A DNA stretch of 64,000 nucleotides from Clostridium bornimense (GTDB taxonomy: Bacteria > Bacillota > Clostridia > Clostridiales > Clostridiaceae). Shown piece after piece: positions 53,256 to 62,873 of this stretch. A program made the translations under genes and the position numbers. The stretch is taken from assembly GCF_000577895.1 (NCBI RefSeq), contig NZ_HG917869.1, positions 1 through 64,000 of the forward strand, written 5' to 3'. The notes beneath the pieces are model-generated. The model was not told the origin of the DNA, did not search any database, and worked only from the letters and a program-made list of their open reading frames with translations. Positions within the stretch are counted from its first letter, which is position 1. Every line of letters begins with the position of its first letter.

Positions 53256-54981
53256 AAAATTACAACATAGATATGCACTTTCGGAAAAAGGTGCCAAGGA
53301 TATGGTAAAGGCATTTTGTTGCTGTGTTATATCGAATCTTGCACTGATGTTTCCGGTAGGTTTGTTATATAATCTTGTTTCTGACATTATGAATGAAGGA
53401 ACTTTATCAGGACGATTTACTTTTTATATTATTGGTTCTATTCTTTGTTTATTATTAATAGCAGTCACAACTTATCTTCAATATAATGCAACATTTCTTG
53501 CAACTTATGTAGAAAGTGGTGTACGAAGAATAAGTCTTGCAGAAAAGTTACGTAAACTTCCATTGTCTTTCTTTGGTAAGAAGGATCTTTCTGATTTGAC
53601 TAGTACTATTATGGCAGATTGTTCAACTATGGAGACAGCTTCATCACACTGGATTCCAGAACTTATAGGATCTCTGATTTCAACAGTGATTATAGCCATT
53701 AGTTTATTCTTTTTTGACTGGAGAATGGCACTTGCTTCTCTTTGGGTACTTCCAATTTCTGTTGCTATCGTGTTATTATCATCAAAAGTACAATATAATC
53801 TTGGAAAAAGACATATGAAATTAAAAATGGATTGTGCTGATGGTATTCAGGAATGTCTTGAAACGATAAGAGATTTAAAATCCAACAATGCAGAAAAGGA
53901 ATATCTTGATGGACTTGATAGAAAAATCAAGGCAGTGGAAAAACATTCAATAGTAAATGAACTAGGTACCGCTGTTTTTGTAGCTTCTGCACAGATGATT
54001 TTAAAGCTAGGAATTGTTACAACTACTCTTGTAGGCGGAATTTTGCTGCAAAATGGAACACTTAATATACTGACTTTCTTTATGTTTCTGTTAGTAGTAT
54101 CAAGGATTTATGATCCAATGCAAATGTCTCTACAAAATTTAGCAGCTATCATTTCAACGAAGGTTCAGTGTGAACGTATGAATGAGATTTTGGAGCATCC
54201 AGTTCAATCAGGAGCTATGTCACTTTGTAATAATGGATGTGATATTACATTTAAAAATGTAGGTTTTTCTTATGATGATAGGGAAACAGTACTTTCTGAT
54301 GTTTCATTTACTGCAAAGCAAGGTGAAGTAACTGCACTGATTGGTCCATCTGGAGGTGGTAAAACAACTGTATCTCGACTTGCAACGAGATTTTGGGATA
54401 TTACTAAAGGAAAAATTACTGTTGGAGGGATGGATATTTCCAAGATTGATCCGGAAACATTGTTATCTCTTTATTCAATTGTTTTTCAGGATGTTACACT
54501 TTTTAACAATACAGTTATGGAAAATATTCGTATTGGACGTAAGGATGCTACAGATAAGGAAGTGTTGGAAGCTGCAAGATATGCTCATTGTGATGAGTTT
54601 GTAGAGAAATTACCACAAAGATATAATACGATGATTGGTGAAAATGGTTCAGAACTTTCAGGGGGAGAGCGTCAAAGGATTTCTATTGCTAGAGCATTTC
54701 TTAAAAATGCGCCTATTATTCTTTTGGATGAAGCTACAGCGTCTCTTGATGTGGACAATGAAACATTGATTCAGGAATCAATTTCAAAGTTGATCAAGGA
54801 TAAAACTGTGATGATTATTGCACATCGTATGCGTACAGTAGCAGCAGCAGATAAAATAGTAGTACTTAAAGATGGTGTGGTAGCACAACAAGGAACACCA
54901 GATAAGCTTATAAATGAGGATGGAATATATAGAAATATGGTTATGTTACAGGCTGAATCTGGGAACTGGAAGATGAATTAG
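53248..54981 (+). CDS. Type-IV ABC transporter, second subunit (YbtQ/IrtB-like)
   Basis: About 577 residues. Membrane domain, then Walker A GPSGGGKT, signature LSGGERQR, Walker B ILLDEATASLD and switch IAHRMRT. ATG at 53248 lies inside the end of the first subunit gene (8-base overlap) with GTAGGTG upstream. Forms a heterodimer with it. A sample line within this pair (53041-53100) counts 22 G/C of 60, versus 13 of 60 at 57301-57360. Confidence 0.83.
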   Translation: MLKKLQHRYALSEKGAKDMVKAFCCCVISNLALMFPVGLLYNLVSDIMNEGTLSGRFTFYIIGSILCLLLIAVTTYLQYNATFLATYVESGVRRISLAEKLRKLPLSFFGKKDLSDLTSTIMADCSTMETASSHWIPELIGSLISTVIIAISLFFFDWRMALASLWVLPISVAIVLLSSKVQYNLGKRHMKLKMDCADGIQECLETIRDLKSNNAEKEYLDGLDRKIKAVEKHSIVNELGTAVFVASAQMILKLGIVTTTLVGGILLQNGTLNILTFFMFLLVVSRIYDPMQMSLQNLAAIISTKVQCERMNEILEHPVQSGAMSLCNNGCDITFKNVGFSYDDRETVLSDVSFTAKQGEVTALIGPSGGGKTTVSRLATRFWDITKGKITVGGMDISKIDPETLLSLYSIVFQDVTLFNNTVMENIRIGRKDATDKEVLEAARYAHCDEFVEKLPQRYNTMIGENGSELSGGERQRISIARAFLKNAPIILLDEATASLDVDNETLIQESISKLIKDKTVMIIAHRMRTVAAADKIVVLKDGVVAQQGTPDKLINEDGIYRNMVMLQAESGNWKMN

Positions 54982-55034
54982 GTGAGATAAGAATAAAAGT
55001 TACTATTATCGATGGTAGTTAGAAAAATATCTAG

Positions 55035-55069
55035 AAAGGTATTGGAAGGAAATATTCCAATACCTTTTA
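55035..55069 (+). terminator. Terminator of the AraC/ABC block
   Basis: AAAGGTATTGGAA and TTCCAATACCTTT arms with a T-rich end. Confidence 0.85.
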
Positions 55070-55127
55070 AAATTTGTAAGAGAATATCTATATAAGATAT
55101 GAACTAAAAAAGATTTTTTTAGTAAAC

Positions 55128-55145
55128 ATGACATACACCGGTCAT
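55128..55145 (+). promoter_or_regulatory. Possible operator upstream of the radical SAM gene
   Basis: ATGACATACACCGGTCAT has 5-bp inverted arms (ATGAC/GTCAT) with an 8-bp spacer, reminiscent of TetR/MarR-type sites. No regulator gene is adjacent. Low certainty. Confidence 0.3.
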
Positions 55146-55200
55146 ATTCACTCTAATATAATAACCTTATAAATATGTGATTAGAAAGGAATTATAGTAT

Positions 55201-56073
55201 ATGCATGAGGTTATAGCAAAGGGGATTCTCTCTAGTAATAATGGAATGAATGTATATAGGGGGTGTAGTCACGGATGTATATATTGTGACTCGAGAAGTC
55301 ATTGTTATGGCATGAATCATAAATTTGAAGATATTGAAGTGAAAGTAAATGCGCCAGAGTTATTAGAAGCTAGTTTAAAAAGAAAGAGAAATAAATGTAT
55401 CATTGGTACTGGAGCAATGACTGATCCATATATTCATTTAGAAGAAAGAATTAAAAATACACGAAGATGTTTAGAGATCATTGAAAGGTACGGTTTTGGA
55501 GTAGCTATCCACACTAAGTCCAATAGAATACTAAGAGATTTAGATTTGCTAAAAAGAATTAATGAAAAAAGTAAATGTGTTGTGCAAATGACATTAACCA
55601 CATATGATGAAGGATTGTGCAAGGTTATTGAACCTAATGTTTCAACTACAAAGGAACGATTTGAAGTATTAAAAGTAATGAGGGATAATGGGATACCGAC
55701 AGTAGTTTGGTTAGCACCTATTTTACCATATATTAATGATACAGAAGAAAATATAAGGGGAATATTAGACTATTGTATAGAAGCTAAAGTAAAGGGAATT
55801 ATTGTCTTTAATATTGGTCTTACCTTAAGGGATGGCAATCGCCAATATTTTTATAAAATGTTGGATTTGCATTTCAAAGGATTAAAGGAAAGGTACATAA
55901 GAGAATATGGTAACAGATATGAGATAATAAGCAAAAATAGTGATTATTTGATGAAGATTATAAGAGAAACTTGTTATAAAAATAAAATAATATGTGGTGT
56001 AAATGAAGTTTTTAAATATATGAGAACCTTGGAAGATACTAAGAGAAATGTTCAGATAAAATTTGATATATAG
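55201..56073 (+). CDS. SplB-like radical SAM protein
   Basis: 290 residues. CX3CX2C cluster motif at 22-29 (GCSHGCIYCDSR), preceded by SSNNGMNVYRG. IGTGAMTDPY and VQMTLTT plus VVWLAPILPYIND are the conserved strands of the SplB/Rv2578c-type family. Members include DNA photolesion lyases and uncharacterised enzymes; this one lacks the obvious spore photoproduct lyase C-terminus, so function is left open. AAAGGA before the ATG. Confidence 0.78.
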   Translation: MHEVIAKGILSSNNGMNVYRGCSHGCIYCDSRSHCYGMNHKFEDIEVKVNAPELLEASLKRKRNKCIIGTGAMTDPYIHLEERIKNTRRCLEIIERYGFGVAIHTKSNRILRDLDLLKRINEKSKCVVQMTLTTYDEGLCKVIEPNVSTTKERFEVLKVMRDNGIPTVVWLAPILPYINDTEENIRGILDYCIEAKVKGIIVFNIGLTLRDGNRQYFYKMLDLHFKGLKERYIREYGNRYEIISKNSDYLMKIIRETCYKNKIICGVNEVFKYMRTLEDTKRNVQIKFDI

Positions 56074-56161
56074 CTTATAAGCAGTAACAATTTCACTAAC
56101 TTGTTGTAAATATATGTATCGAATGGTAGTATATTAATATTATGAATATAAGGAGAGATTT

Positions 56162-56746
56162 ATGAGGAGAGTTATTAATATAAAAAACATGATAGTTCTA
56201 ATTATAACATTAATAATTATGATACCTGTTTCTTATTGTGTTGTATCTGATATTAACTTCAAAGATAATCCTAATGCTATTCGTGATTCGATATACAGGG
56301 ATTATAAAGATTATTTTAAATATAAAGAAGAGCACCAACAGGAAGAAGCAGGTGATAGGTATATACATTATTCACTATTACCAGTTGAGACAATGATTGC
56401 ATTAGATTGTGTAGATATAGATAGAGATTTTACGCAAGCAGGAGACAAGTTTATAAGTTCTTATGTAGATAAATACTACTTAGGTGCTACTATTTATGAT
56501 AAAAGAGATTTCAATAGAATGATATCAGTTTCTGTAACAGAAGAAATAAATCAGCTGTTTCATAAATATTCAGAAGAAGGTAAGCCATATCTATACAAGA
56601 AAGTTTTTATATTTATAGCGATAAAATTTTTGTTCTACTTTATTATGATATATATCATTGCTAATTCAATTGTTAAAAGAAATCGAGAAGATAAAATAGA
56701 TGATGGTTCTATGATAAAAAGGTCTATTTTCCGCAGGGATATGTAG
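56162..56746 (+). CDS. Hypothetical membrane-anchored protein
   Basis: 194 residues; family not recognised. An N-terminal hydrophobic helix (MIVLIITLIIMIPVSYCVV, about 10-28), a ~110-residue extracytoplasmic segment rich in charged residues, a second helix (about 147-165) and a basic tail. AAGGAGAG before the ATG. A short hairpin (ATTATTTC-TCGG-GAAATAAT) lies between it and the flippase gene. Confidence 0.55.
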   Translation: MRRVINIKNMIVLIITLIIMIPVSYCVVSDINFKDNPNAIRDSIYRDYKDYFKYKEEHQQEEAGDRYIHYSLLPVETMIALDCVDIDRDFTQAGDKFISSYVDKYYLGATIYDKRDFNRMISVSVTEEINQLFHKYSEEGKPYLYKKVFIFIAIKFLFYFIMIYIIANSIVKRNREDKIDDGSMIKRSIFRRDM

Positions 56747-56835
56747 ATTGAAGGTAAAAAATATAAATATCTGCAATTATTTCTCGGGAAATAATCATGT
56801 ATTATAAAAAAGTATGAAGATAAATGGAGGATCCC

Positions 56836-58422
56836 ATGAATGAAAAGTCTATAGGACGAGGAATAATAGTTCTTTCTATATCAAGTATTATATTGAAATT
56901 ATTATCATCAATATATATGCCAATATTGTCGTTAATTCTAAAAGATAAAGGGGTGGCAGTATACAATATTGGATACAATTATTTTGTTTTTTTATTTGCA
57001 ATAACTAGTTTAGGGTTTCAGCCTGTAATCACGAAGCTTGTTGTGGAGGAGAAGGCAAATAAATCAGGTAGAACTTTTGAAGTGCTGAATGAGTCAAAGA
57101 GGTTTTTGATGATATTAGGTGGTATAGTTAGTATATTATTTGTTTTACTTTCGAAGCCACTTTCTATCATTGCAAAAAGCAAAGAAGTTATGATTGTTAT
57201 TATTTTTTTAGCGCCGGCAATTTTATTTGCAGCTATATTAACTACATATAGAGGCTTTTTTCAAGGAGATAATGATATAAATGAACTTAGCATATCAAAT
57301 ATTATTGAACAAGTGTTGAATGTGATTTTTAGTTTGATTTGTGCTTCTATATTAATAAAAATATCTATTTCCTTTGGAAGTGCAGGAGGTACTATTGGTA
57401 CAACGGTAGGAGCAGTTGGAGCAATAGTATATCTTAAATATGCATTAAATAGAAGATATCCAGAATATAAAAAGAAATATAAGAAATCATATAATAATGA
57501 GATTTTAAAAAAGTTATTGGTAACTACGATACCATTTGTATTAATAGCAGCGATACAAAATTTATCTAATATTATAGATACACTTGCAGTTAAAAATTTA
57601 GTTGTAATTGATAGTGATGTGAAAATAGCTACATTAGGATATTACTTATCAATAGTAAATATACCGTTAGTAATAATAACTTCTTTAGGGATTGGTATTT
57701 TCCCTAAAATAATTAAAGGTTATGTTGAAAAAAATAAAGATCAGCTAATAGTTCAAACATCATATTGTTATAAATTAATTTATACTATTACCATACCATC
57801 AATATGCGGTATTATGATTTTCGCTAAAGATATATTTAAGTTTTTATATGGAAGGGATTTTGGTGGCGAAATATTAATAATAGGTGCTATTTCATTAGTA
57901 TTTATGTCCTTTTCTACAATACAAAATATAATTATTCAAGGTATAAATCAATTAAAGTATATTATATCAGTAGGACTTTTATCTATTTTAATAAAAACAG
58001 CATTAAATTTAATACTTATTAGAATTGATAATATAAATGTTATTGGCTCTGTTATCTCTACAATAGTGTCATTGGCAATAGTTTCATACTTAAATCATAT
58101 TAAATTAGAAAAATCTTTTGAGGTTAAAATACCGCTTATAAAGCAAGGAAAAAGATCATTAATTGCTTCAATAATTATGACGATTGTTTTAGTGTTAATA
58201 AGATATAAGTTGTTAAATAACTTCATAATGGATAACTATACAAGAGTTAATGTTGGGATAGTAATGTTATCATTAGTAGCAGTTGGTGGAATAATATATT
58301 TTTTAGCATTGCTATTTATTGGTGGTATTACAAAGTATGAATTGGACACTATTTCACCAAAGATATATGATAAGCTTCCAAAGATACTTAAAAGTAAAGT
58401 AGTCACTAAGTATTATTGCTAA
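56836..58422 (+). CDS. Polysaccharide/lipid flippase of the MOP superfamily (SpoVB/MurJ-like)
   Basis: About 528 residues with 14 predicted membrane helices. IGRGIIVLSISSIILKLLSSIYMPILSLILK at the start and a TYRGFFQGDNDINELSISNIIEQVLN motif (about 137-163) are typical of SpoVB/PST flippases. ATG at 56836 chosen because GGAGG lies six bases before it. Likely flips a lipid-linked sugar across the membrane. Confidence 0.85.
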   Translation: MNEKSIGRGIIVLSISSIILKLLSSIYMPILSLILKDKGVAVYNIGYNYFVFLFAITSLGFQPVITKLVVEEKANKSGRTFEVLNESKRFLMILGGIVSILFVLLSKPLSIIAKSKEVMIVIIFLAPAILFAAILTTYRGFFQGDNDINELSISNIIEQVLNVIFSLICASILIKISISFGSAGGTIGTTVGAVGAIVYLKYALNRRYPEYKKKYKKSYNNEILKKLLVTTIPFVLIAAIQNLSNIIDTLAVKNLVVIDSDVKIATLGYYLSIVNIPLVIITSLGIGIFPKIIKGYVEKNKDQLIVQTSYCYKLIYTITIPSICGIMIFAKDIFKFLYGRDFGGEILIIGAISLVFMSFSTIQNIIIQGINQLKYIISVGLLSILIKTALNLILIRIDNINVIGSVISTIVSLAIVSYLNHIKLEKSFEVKIPLIKQGKRSLIASIIMTIVLVLIRYKLLNNFIMDNYTRVNVGIVMLSLVAVGGIIYFLALLFIGGITKYELDTISPKIYDKLPKILKSKVVTKYYC

Positions 58423-58703
58423 GCCATTTGTTACTAGAGAACTATATCGTTCAGAGGTAATGAGAAAAGATTTAGAATTTCTTTTAGGAGAAAAAATAGA
58501 TTCAGCTAAGAGTTTAGCATCAACTGAGGCATGTGTTTCAAGAATAGAAGAAATATCTAAAGGGATACGTAATGAATTATCATAATATGTTAGATGGTAT
58601 TAAATCACAGTAGGAAAAGAAAACAGATTTTATAAATGAAGTTAGTAATTCATATATTTATAATTTAACAATATTAAATGAGTTAGAAGCAAAATTGAAA
58701 TAG
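58418..58703 (+). pseudogene. Heme oxygenase-like gene relic
   Basis: In-frame pieces KPFVTRELYRSEVMRKDLEFLLGE, SLASTEACVSRIEEISK, a stop, then YHNMLDGIKSQ, another stop, then TDFINEVSNSYIYNLTILNELEAKLK resemble middle and C-terminal parts of bacterial heme oxygenases. The N-terminus with the axial His and the GGQ-type heme pocket region are missing. It overlaps the flippase stop. Nonfunctional. Confidence 0.65.
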
Positions 58704-58710
58704 TATTTAA

Positions 58711-58752
58711 GAGAGAATAAATAAGTTATATTTACTCTCTCTTTTTTATTTT
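58711..58752 (+). terminator. Terminator before the metalloprotease
   Basis: GAGAG.ATAAAT...ATTTACTCTC stem followed by TTTTTTATTTT. Confidence 0.75.
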
Positions 58753-58891
58753 ATTGGATTTTTTGATAATTTAGAAATAAAAAGCTATTACAGAAGAAAA
58801 AATTCAAAAAAAAGAAATATAAACCATAATATGTAAAAATATTAAAATAGTGGTATAATAAAAGTGAAATAATGTAGATGGAGGGAATTGT

Positions 58892-60574
58892 ATGGGAAAA
58901 AGAACAAAAAGATTATTATCACTTATTACTGTGTGTTTATCTATTATGGTAACATTCAATGGTAGTACAGCAAAAGCTATGTCAGGAGGAAATTTTTTAA
59001 CTACTAATATTAGTTCAATATTTGAGAAAGGAGTTAAGGAATATTCTAATACTAGAGATTTAGGAACTATCAATAATGGAGAAGCTCCAGAGGTTTATTT
59101 AGACGAAGAAGATAGTTGCAAGTTTATAGATGGGAGTTATACTAATATAAAGGTTGAGAATGAAGATGATGCCATAGAATCTATAAATAGCATTAAGAAA
59201 CTAATGAAAATAAATTATCCAGAAGATGAATTTGAGGTATCAAAAGTAAATAGTACTGGAGATTTAGTATCATATAAATTACAACAAATATATAATGATA
59301 TACCTTTATACGGAAGAGAAATTGTGGTAGTTACTGATGGGGAAGGAAATACAACTTCTGTAGGAGGAAATTATTTAGAAGGTGTTAGTGTAGATACAAA
59401 TGCTGAAATTAGTAAAGAGAATATTGCAAGTTACATTACAAAAATATATGGAAGTGATGCAAAAGTTAATAATGAGGAATTAGTTATATATTCATTGAAT
59501 GATGTAGAACCAACATTATGTTGGAAAGTTACAGTTGAAGGGGCTAAGAATGGAGAACTTTATACAGTAAACTCTTTTATTAATGCTAAAACAGGGGAAT
59601 TAGTAAATGAAGTATCATTAATAACAAAAGGCGCTGAACAAGGGACAGGAGTAGATTTAAAAGGAGAAACTAAAACATTTAATGTTAATAAAAAAGATAT
59701 TTTAATGAGTACACTTTATGAGTTATTTGATACAGAAAGAAATATAAAAATATACAAGGCTAACCTTGGATACATACCAGGAATTCCGATAACAAGTAGA
59801 AATAATACTTGGAATGATCCAGTAGCGGTATCAGCTATACATAATTTTGGACATGTATATGATTATTACTATAATAAATTTAACAGAGTATCTTTTGATA
59901 ATAAAGGTGCTTCAATAGTAGCAAGTATTCATTATAAAGATATATATAATTGGCGAGGCTTGGATAATGCTTTTTGGTCATCAACTAATTCACAATTTAT
60001 TTTTGGAGATGGTTATCAGTTATGTACACCTCTTATTGGTGCATTGGATGTTGTAGGACATGAGTATACCCATGCAGTAGTGGAGTATACCGCTGGTTTA
60101 GAATATCAAGGAGAGTCCGGCGCCTTAAATGAATCTTATGCAGATATATTAGGAAATATAATTGAAGGAAAAGATGATGAACAATGGTTAGTAGGAGAAG
60201 ACATTATGAAGAATGGAGATATAGCTATAAGAAGTATGGCTAATCCTGAAGAGTTACATCAACCAAGTGTAATTGGTGGTGAATATTATGTAGACCCTAA
60301 TGATACAACATATGATAATGGTGGCGTTCATATAAATAGTGGTATTTTAAATCATGCTGCATATTTAATGTGGGAAAATGGTATATCTGATAAAGACAAA
60401 TTAGCAAAATTATTCTATAATTCTTTATTTATCATGAATTCCACTGCTAATTTTCAAGATTGTAGAATCGCAGTAACTAGTGCAGCTAATAATTTAGGTA
60501 TGAGTTCAGAAGAGTTAGATATAATAAATAATGCATTTGATGAAGTAGGTATCAGTGTAAAGACCTTAGAATAA
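58892..60574 (+). CDS. Secreted M4 (thermolysin-like) metalloprotease
   Basis: 560 residues: signal peptide (about 1-30), propeptide with FTP and PepSY-like parts (about 60-245), then the catalytic domain. Zinc motif HEYTH at 390-394 (catalytic Glu391) and GALNESYADI with Glu414 as third ligand. The His480 region NGGVHINSGILNHA matches the second catalytic histidine of M4 enzymes. Promoter with extended -10 TGGTATAAT at 58852-58859 and GGAGGG before the ATG. Degrades extracellular protein after self-cleavage of the propeptide. Confidence 0.93.
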   Translation: MGKRTKRLLSLITVCLSIMVTFNGSTAKAMSGGNFLTTNISSIFEKGVKEYSNTRDLGTINNGEAPEVYLDEEDSCKFIDGSYTNIKVENEDDAIESINSIKKLMKINYPEDEFEVSKVNSTGDLVSYKLQQIYNDIPLYGREIVVVTDGEGNTTSVGGNYLEGVSVDTNAEISKENIASYITKIYGSDAKVNNEELVIYSLNDVEPTLCWKVTVEGAKNGELYTVNSFINAKTGELVNEVSLITKGAEQGTGVDLKGETKTFNVNKKDILMSTLYELFDTERNIKIYKANLGYIPGIPITSRNNTWNDPVAVSAIHNFGHVYDYYYNKFNRVSFDNKGASIVASIHYKDIYNWRGLDNAFWSSTNSQFIFGDGYQLCTPLIGALDVVGHEYTHAVVEYTAGLEYQGESGALNESYADILGNIIEGKDDEQWLVGEDIMKNGDIAIRSMANPEELHQPSVIGGEYYVDPNDTTYDNGGVHINSGILNHAAYLMWENGISDKDKLAKLFYNSLFIMNSTANFQDCRIAVTSAANNLGMSSEELDIINNAFDEVGISVKTLE

Positions 60575-60603
60575 TACATATATAAATTAAAGGAGGATAT
60601 ATT

Positions 60604-61341
60604 ATTAGAAATAAGATGGTTATTGATGGACTTGTTCTAATTATTTTAATAGTTGGTATAAGCTTATTTATCTATAATAAAAACTCTACTGGTGAAGAGC
60701 AAAAAAAGAGATATACAACATATGACTTTAATGATTTAGAAAACATAAAATCTTATGACATAGATTATTTAAAGATATTGAATGATAATAAAAATCCAAC
60801 TATATATTATAATGAAGATGGTTCAGTTAAAGCAATATATGGAAAGTATACAGATATGACTATTAATAATGGTAAAGATGCTATTCATTCTTTGTATAAT
60901 ATAAAAGATTTGATGGGGATTTCTGATCCAGCTAAGGAATTTATAGTAGATAAAGAAACGAAGCAAGAAGGTCAAGTAATATATAGATTACAGCAAATAC
61001 ATAATGGATATTTAGTATATTCAAATCAAATCATTGTAACAGTAAATGAAAAAGGACAAGCTACATCTATATCAGGAAAGTATACGCCTCTATCTAATAT
61101 TAGTTTTAACAATAAGATTAACAAAAAAGAGGGAATTAAAGTTGCAAAAAAATACTCGTCTAGTGGTATCGGAACCAAGTATCAAGGAGAAAAAGTTGTA
61201 TATATACAAAGAGATAATTCAGCAAAAGTAGCATGGATGATAAGATATACTAATATAAGAAATACAACAAAAGACAAAGTTATGTTTATTGACGCGGAAA
61301 ATGGGAAATTGATATCGGAAGTACCATTAGCTGTGAATTAA
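60604..61341 (+). CDS. Orphan M4-propeptide-like membrane protein
   Basis: About 245 residues. A single N-terminal membrane anchor (VIDGLVLIILIVGISLFIY) is followed by FTP/PepSY-like regions matching the propeptide of the protease upstream (NGKDAIHSLYNIKDLMGISD, IYRLQQIHNGYLVYSNQIIVTVNEKGQATSISGKY). No catalytic domain follows. AAGGAGG at 60590-60596 is seven bases before an ATT codon (60604), 12 bases before the ATG at 60616; an unusual ATT start fits the spacing better. Possibly a folding helper or inhibitor of the protease (inference). Confidence 0.65.
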   Translation: MRNKMVIDGLVLIILIVGISLFIYNKNSTGEEQKKRYTTYDFNDLENIKSYDIDYLKILNDNKNPTIYYNEDGSVKAIYGKYTDMTINNGKDAIHSLYNIKDLMGISDPAKEFIVDKETKQEGQVIYRLQQIHNGYLVYSNQIIVTVNEKGQATSISGKYTPLSNISFNNKINKKEGIKVAKKYSSSGIGTKYQGEKVVYIQRDNSAKVAWMIRYTNIRNTTKDKVMFIDAENGKLISEVPLAVN

Positions 61342-61380
61342 GAAATTGATGATATTATTAATGATGGACTATTATGTACA

Positions 61381-61423
61381 AAAGGAGAGGAGTCAAAAAT
61401 TATAATTGAATCCTCTCCTTTTT
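61381..61423 (+). terminator. AAAGGAGAGGA-type terminator
   Basis: AAAGGAGAGGA...TCCTCTCCTTT plus T run; ends the protease operon. A related hairpin is at 63490. Confidence 0.88.
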
Positions 61424-61541
61424 GTAGTTATAGCTCAATATAAATTCTATGATTTATAGCCTAATGAAGGTGTTTTGTATAATAAATAAAACTTAGAACA
61501 AACTAAAATAAAGATATAATATTAAAGGAGTATATATAGAA

Positions 61542-62189
61542 ATGAAAAAGATTTTAAGGAATTCATTAATCTTATTATTTGTATTATCTTTAATTTTAGT
61601 GCCATCTAAGGCTGAAGCTTTTGGTAATAAAATCAAAGAAGTACCTTATAATAAAGCTACTTGTCAATTAAGAATGGCGGAAAGAAAACTTTGGATAGAT
61701 CATGTTTTATGGACTAGAAGTTTTATTGTAAGTGATTTAAGCGAATTGGAGGATAAGGGACCGGTATTAGAAAGATTGCTAAAAAATCAAGATGATATTG
61801 GTAATTCAATTAAGCCTTACTATGGAGAAGAAGCAGGGAATAAACTTGCCACTTTACTTAGAGAACATATAGAACTTGCTGGTGAAGTTACAAATGCTGC
61901 TAAAAGTGGAGACAAAGATAACCTAGATAAGTATAATAAGTTATGGTATAAAAATGCTGATGAAATATCAGATTTTTTAAGTGCTGCCAATCCTAATTAT
62001 TCAAAGGAAGAATTAGAAGATATGTTGCACAAGCATTTACAGTTTGTTACAGATCAAGTGGTGACTAGATTAAATAAAGACTGGAATGCAGATATAAATT
62101 CATTTGATAAAGGTGAGGATCATATGATTATGTTTGCAGATATGCTTATTGATGGAATAGTAAAACAATTTCCTGAGAAATTTAAATAA
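61542..62189 (+). CDS. Conserved secreted protein, helical
   Basis: 215 residues. Signal peptide (about 1-25, cleaved near AEAFG). The mature part is helical: RMAERKLWIDHVLWTRSFIVSDL, LERLLKNQDDIGNSIKPYYGEEAGNKLATLLREHI, then LWYKNADEISDFLSAANPNYSKEELEDMLHKHL. This pattern is shared by clostridial and bacillar proteins sometimes labelled glycosyltransferase without evidence. His and Glu residues at helix ends could bind metal. Function unknown. Confidence 0.72.
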   Translation: MKKILRNSLILLFVLSLILVPSKAEAFGNKIKEVPYNKATCQLRMAERKLWIDHVLWTRSFIVSDLSELEDKGPVLERLLKNQDDIGNSIKPYYGEEAGNKLATLLREHIELAGEVTNAAKSGDKDNLDKYNKLWYKNADEISDFLSAANPNYSKEELEDMLHKHLQFVTDQVVTRLNKDWNADINSFDKGEDHMIMFADMLIDGIVKQFPEKFK

Positions 62190-62197
62190 TATATAAG

Positions 62198-62236
62198 AAA
62201 GCTATGCTTATTAATTTTAGGCATAGCTTTTTATTT
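62198..62236 (+). terminator. AAAGCTATGC-type terminator
   Basis: AAAGCTATGC...GCATAGCTTTTT. Confidence 0.85.
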
Positions 62237-62425
62237 AGTCTTTATCATTAGCTATTAAAGAATGAGAAAATATAGTATGATAAGAATTAAATGGATTAGA
62301 TGATAGAATTCCTAATAGAAATGCAAAGATTAAGGTTAGAAGTGCAGAAATTACACTCTTTACAACAGAAGAGACATAATAAAAATGTAGCACATATTTA
62401 TTAAGAAAAGTTTGGAGGACAGAAG

Positions 62426-62851
62426 ATGAATGTTTTATCATTAGAAGAATTAAAAGATAAAGGTGCAATTTATATAAAAGATATATTATTTGGTTTTGAT
62501 AATTATAAATCAGAAATATTAACGTTGTCAGAGCAGGAAGCAGAAGAGTTTTTTAAAGAAATGTGGATAGACAGTGGTAAGAAAAATTGCTATGTTGATT
62601 TTTATTATTTTACTCTAAATGATGAAGCAAGGAAGATAGTAGAAAAAGAATTAACTAAAGAGGAAATAGTATTCATTCAAGGTATAAAGCCAGAAGAAAC
62701 AGATAAAATATATTTTGAATTTGACCAAGCACTTTTAAAGATTGTAGTAAAGCTTAATGCAAGAGAGATATTATTTTCTACTTTCTATTTTATAAACAAT
62801 AAAAGTACTTGGTGGGGAAATTATAATAAAGAATATGTTAAATTTTCATAG
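62426..62851 (+). CDS. Hypothetical protein
   Basis: 141 residues; family not recognised. Acidic, alternating helix/strand pattern (MNVLSLEELKDKGAIYIKD..., KNCYVDFYYFTLNDEARK, then EILFSTFYFINNKSTWWGNY). No signal peptide. GGAGG before the ATG; Nudix gene 22 bases downstream, so probably co-transcribed. Confidence 0.55.
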   Translation: MNVLSLEELKDKGAIYIKDILFGFDNYKSEILTLSEQEAEEFFKEMWIDSGKKNCYVDFYYFTLNDEARKIVEKELTKEEIVFIQGIKPEETDKIYFEFDQALLKIVVKLNAREILFSTFYFINNKSTWWGNYNKEYVKFS

Positions 62852-62873
62852 AGTGAATTAAAGGAGAAATAGT

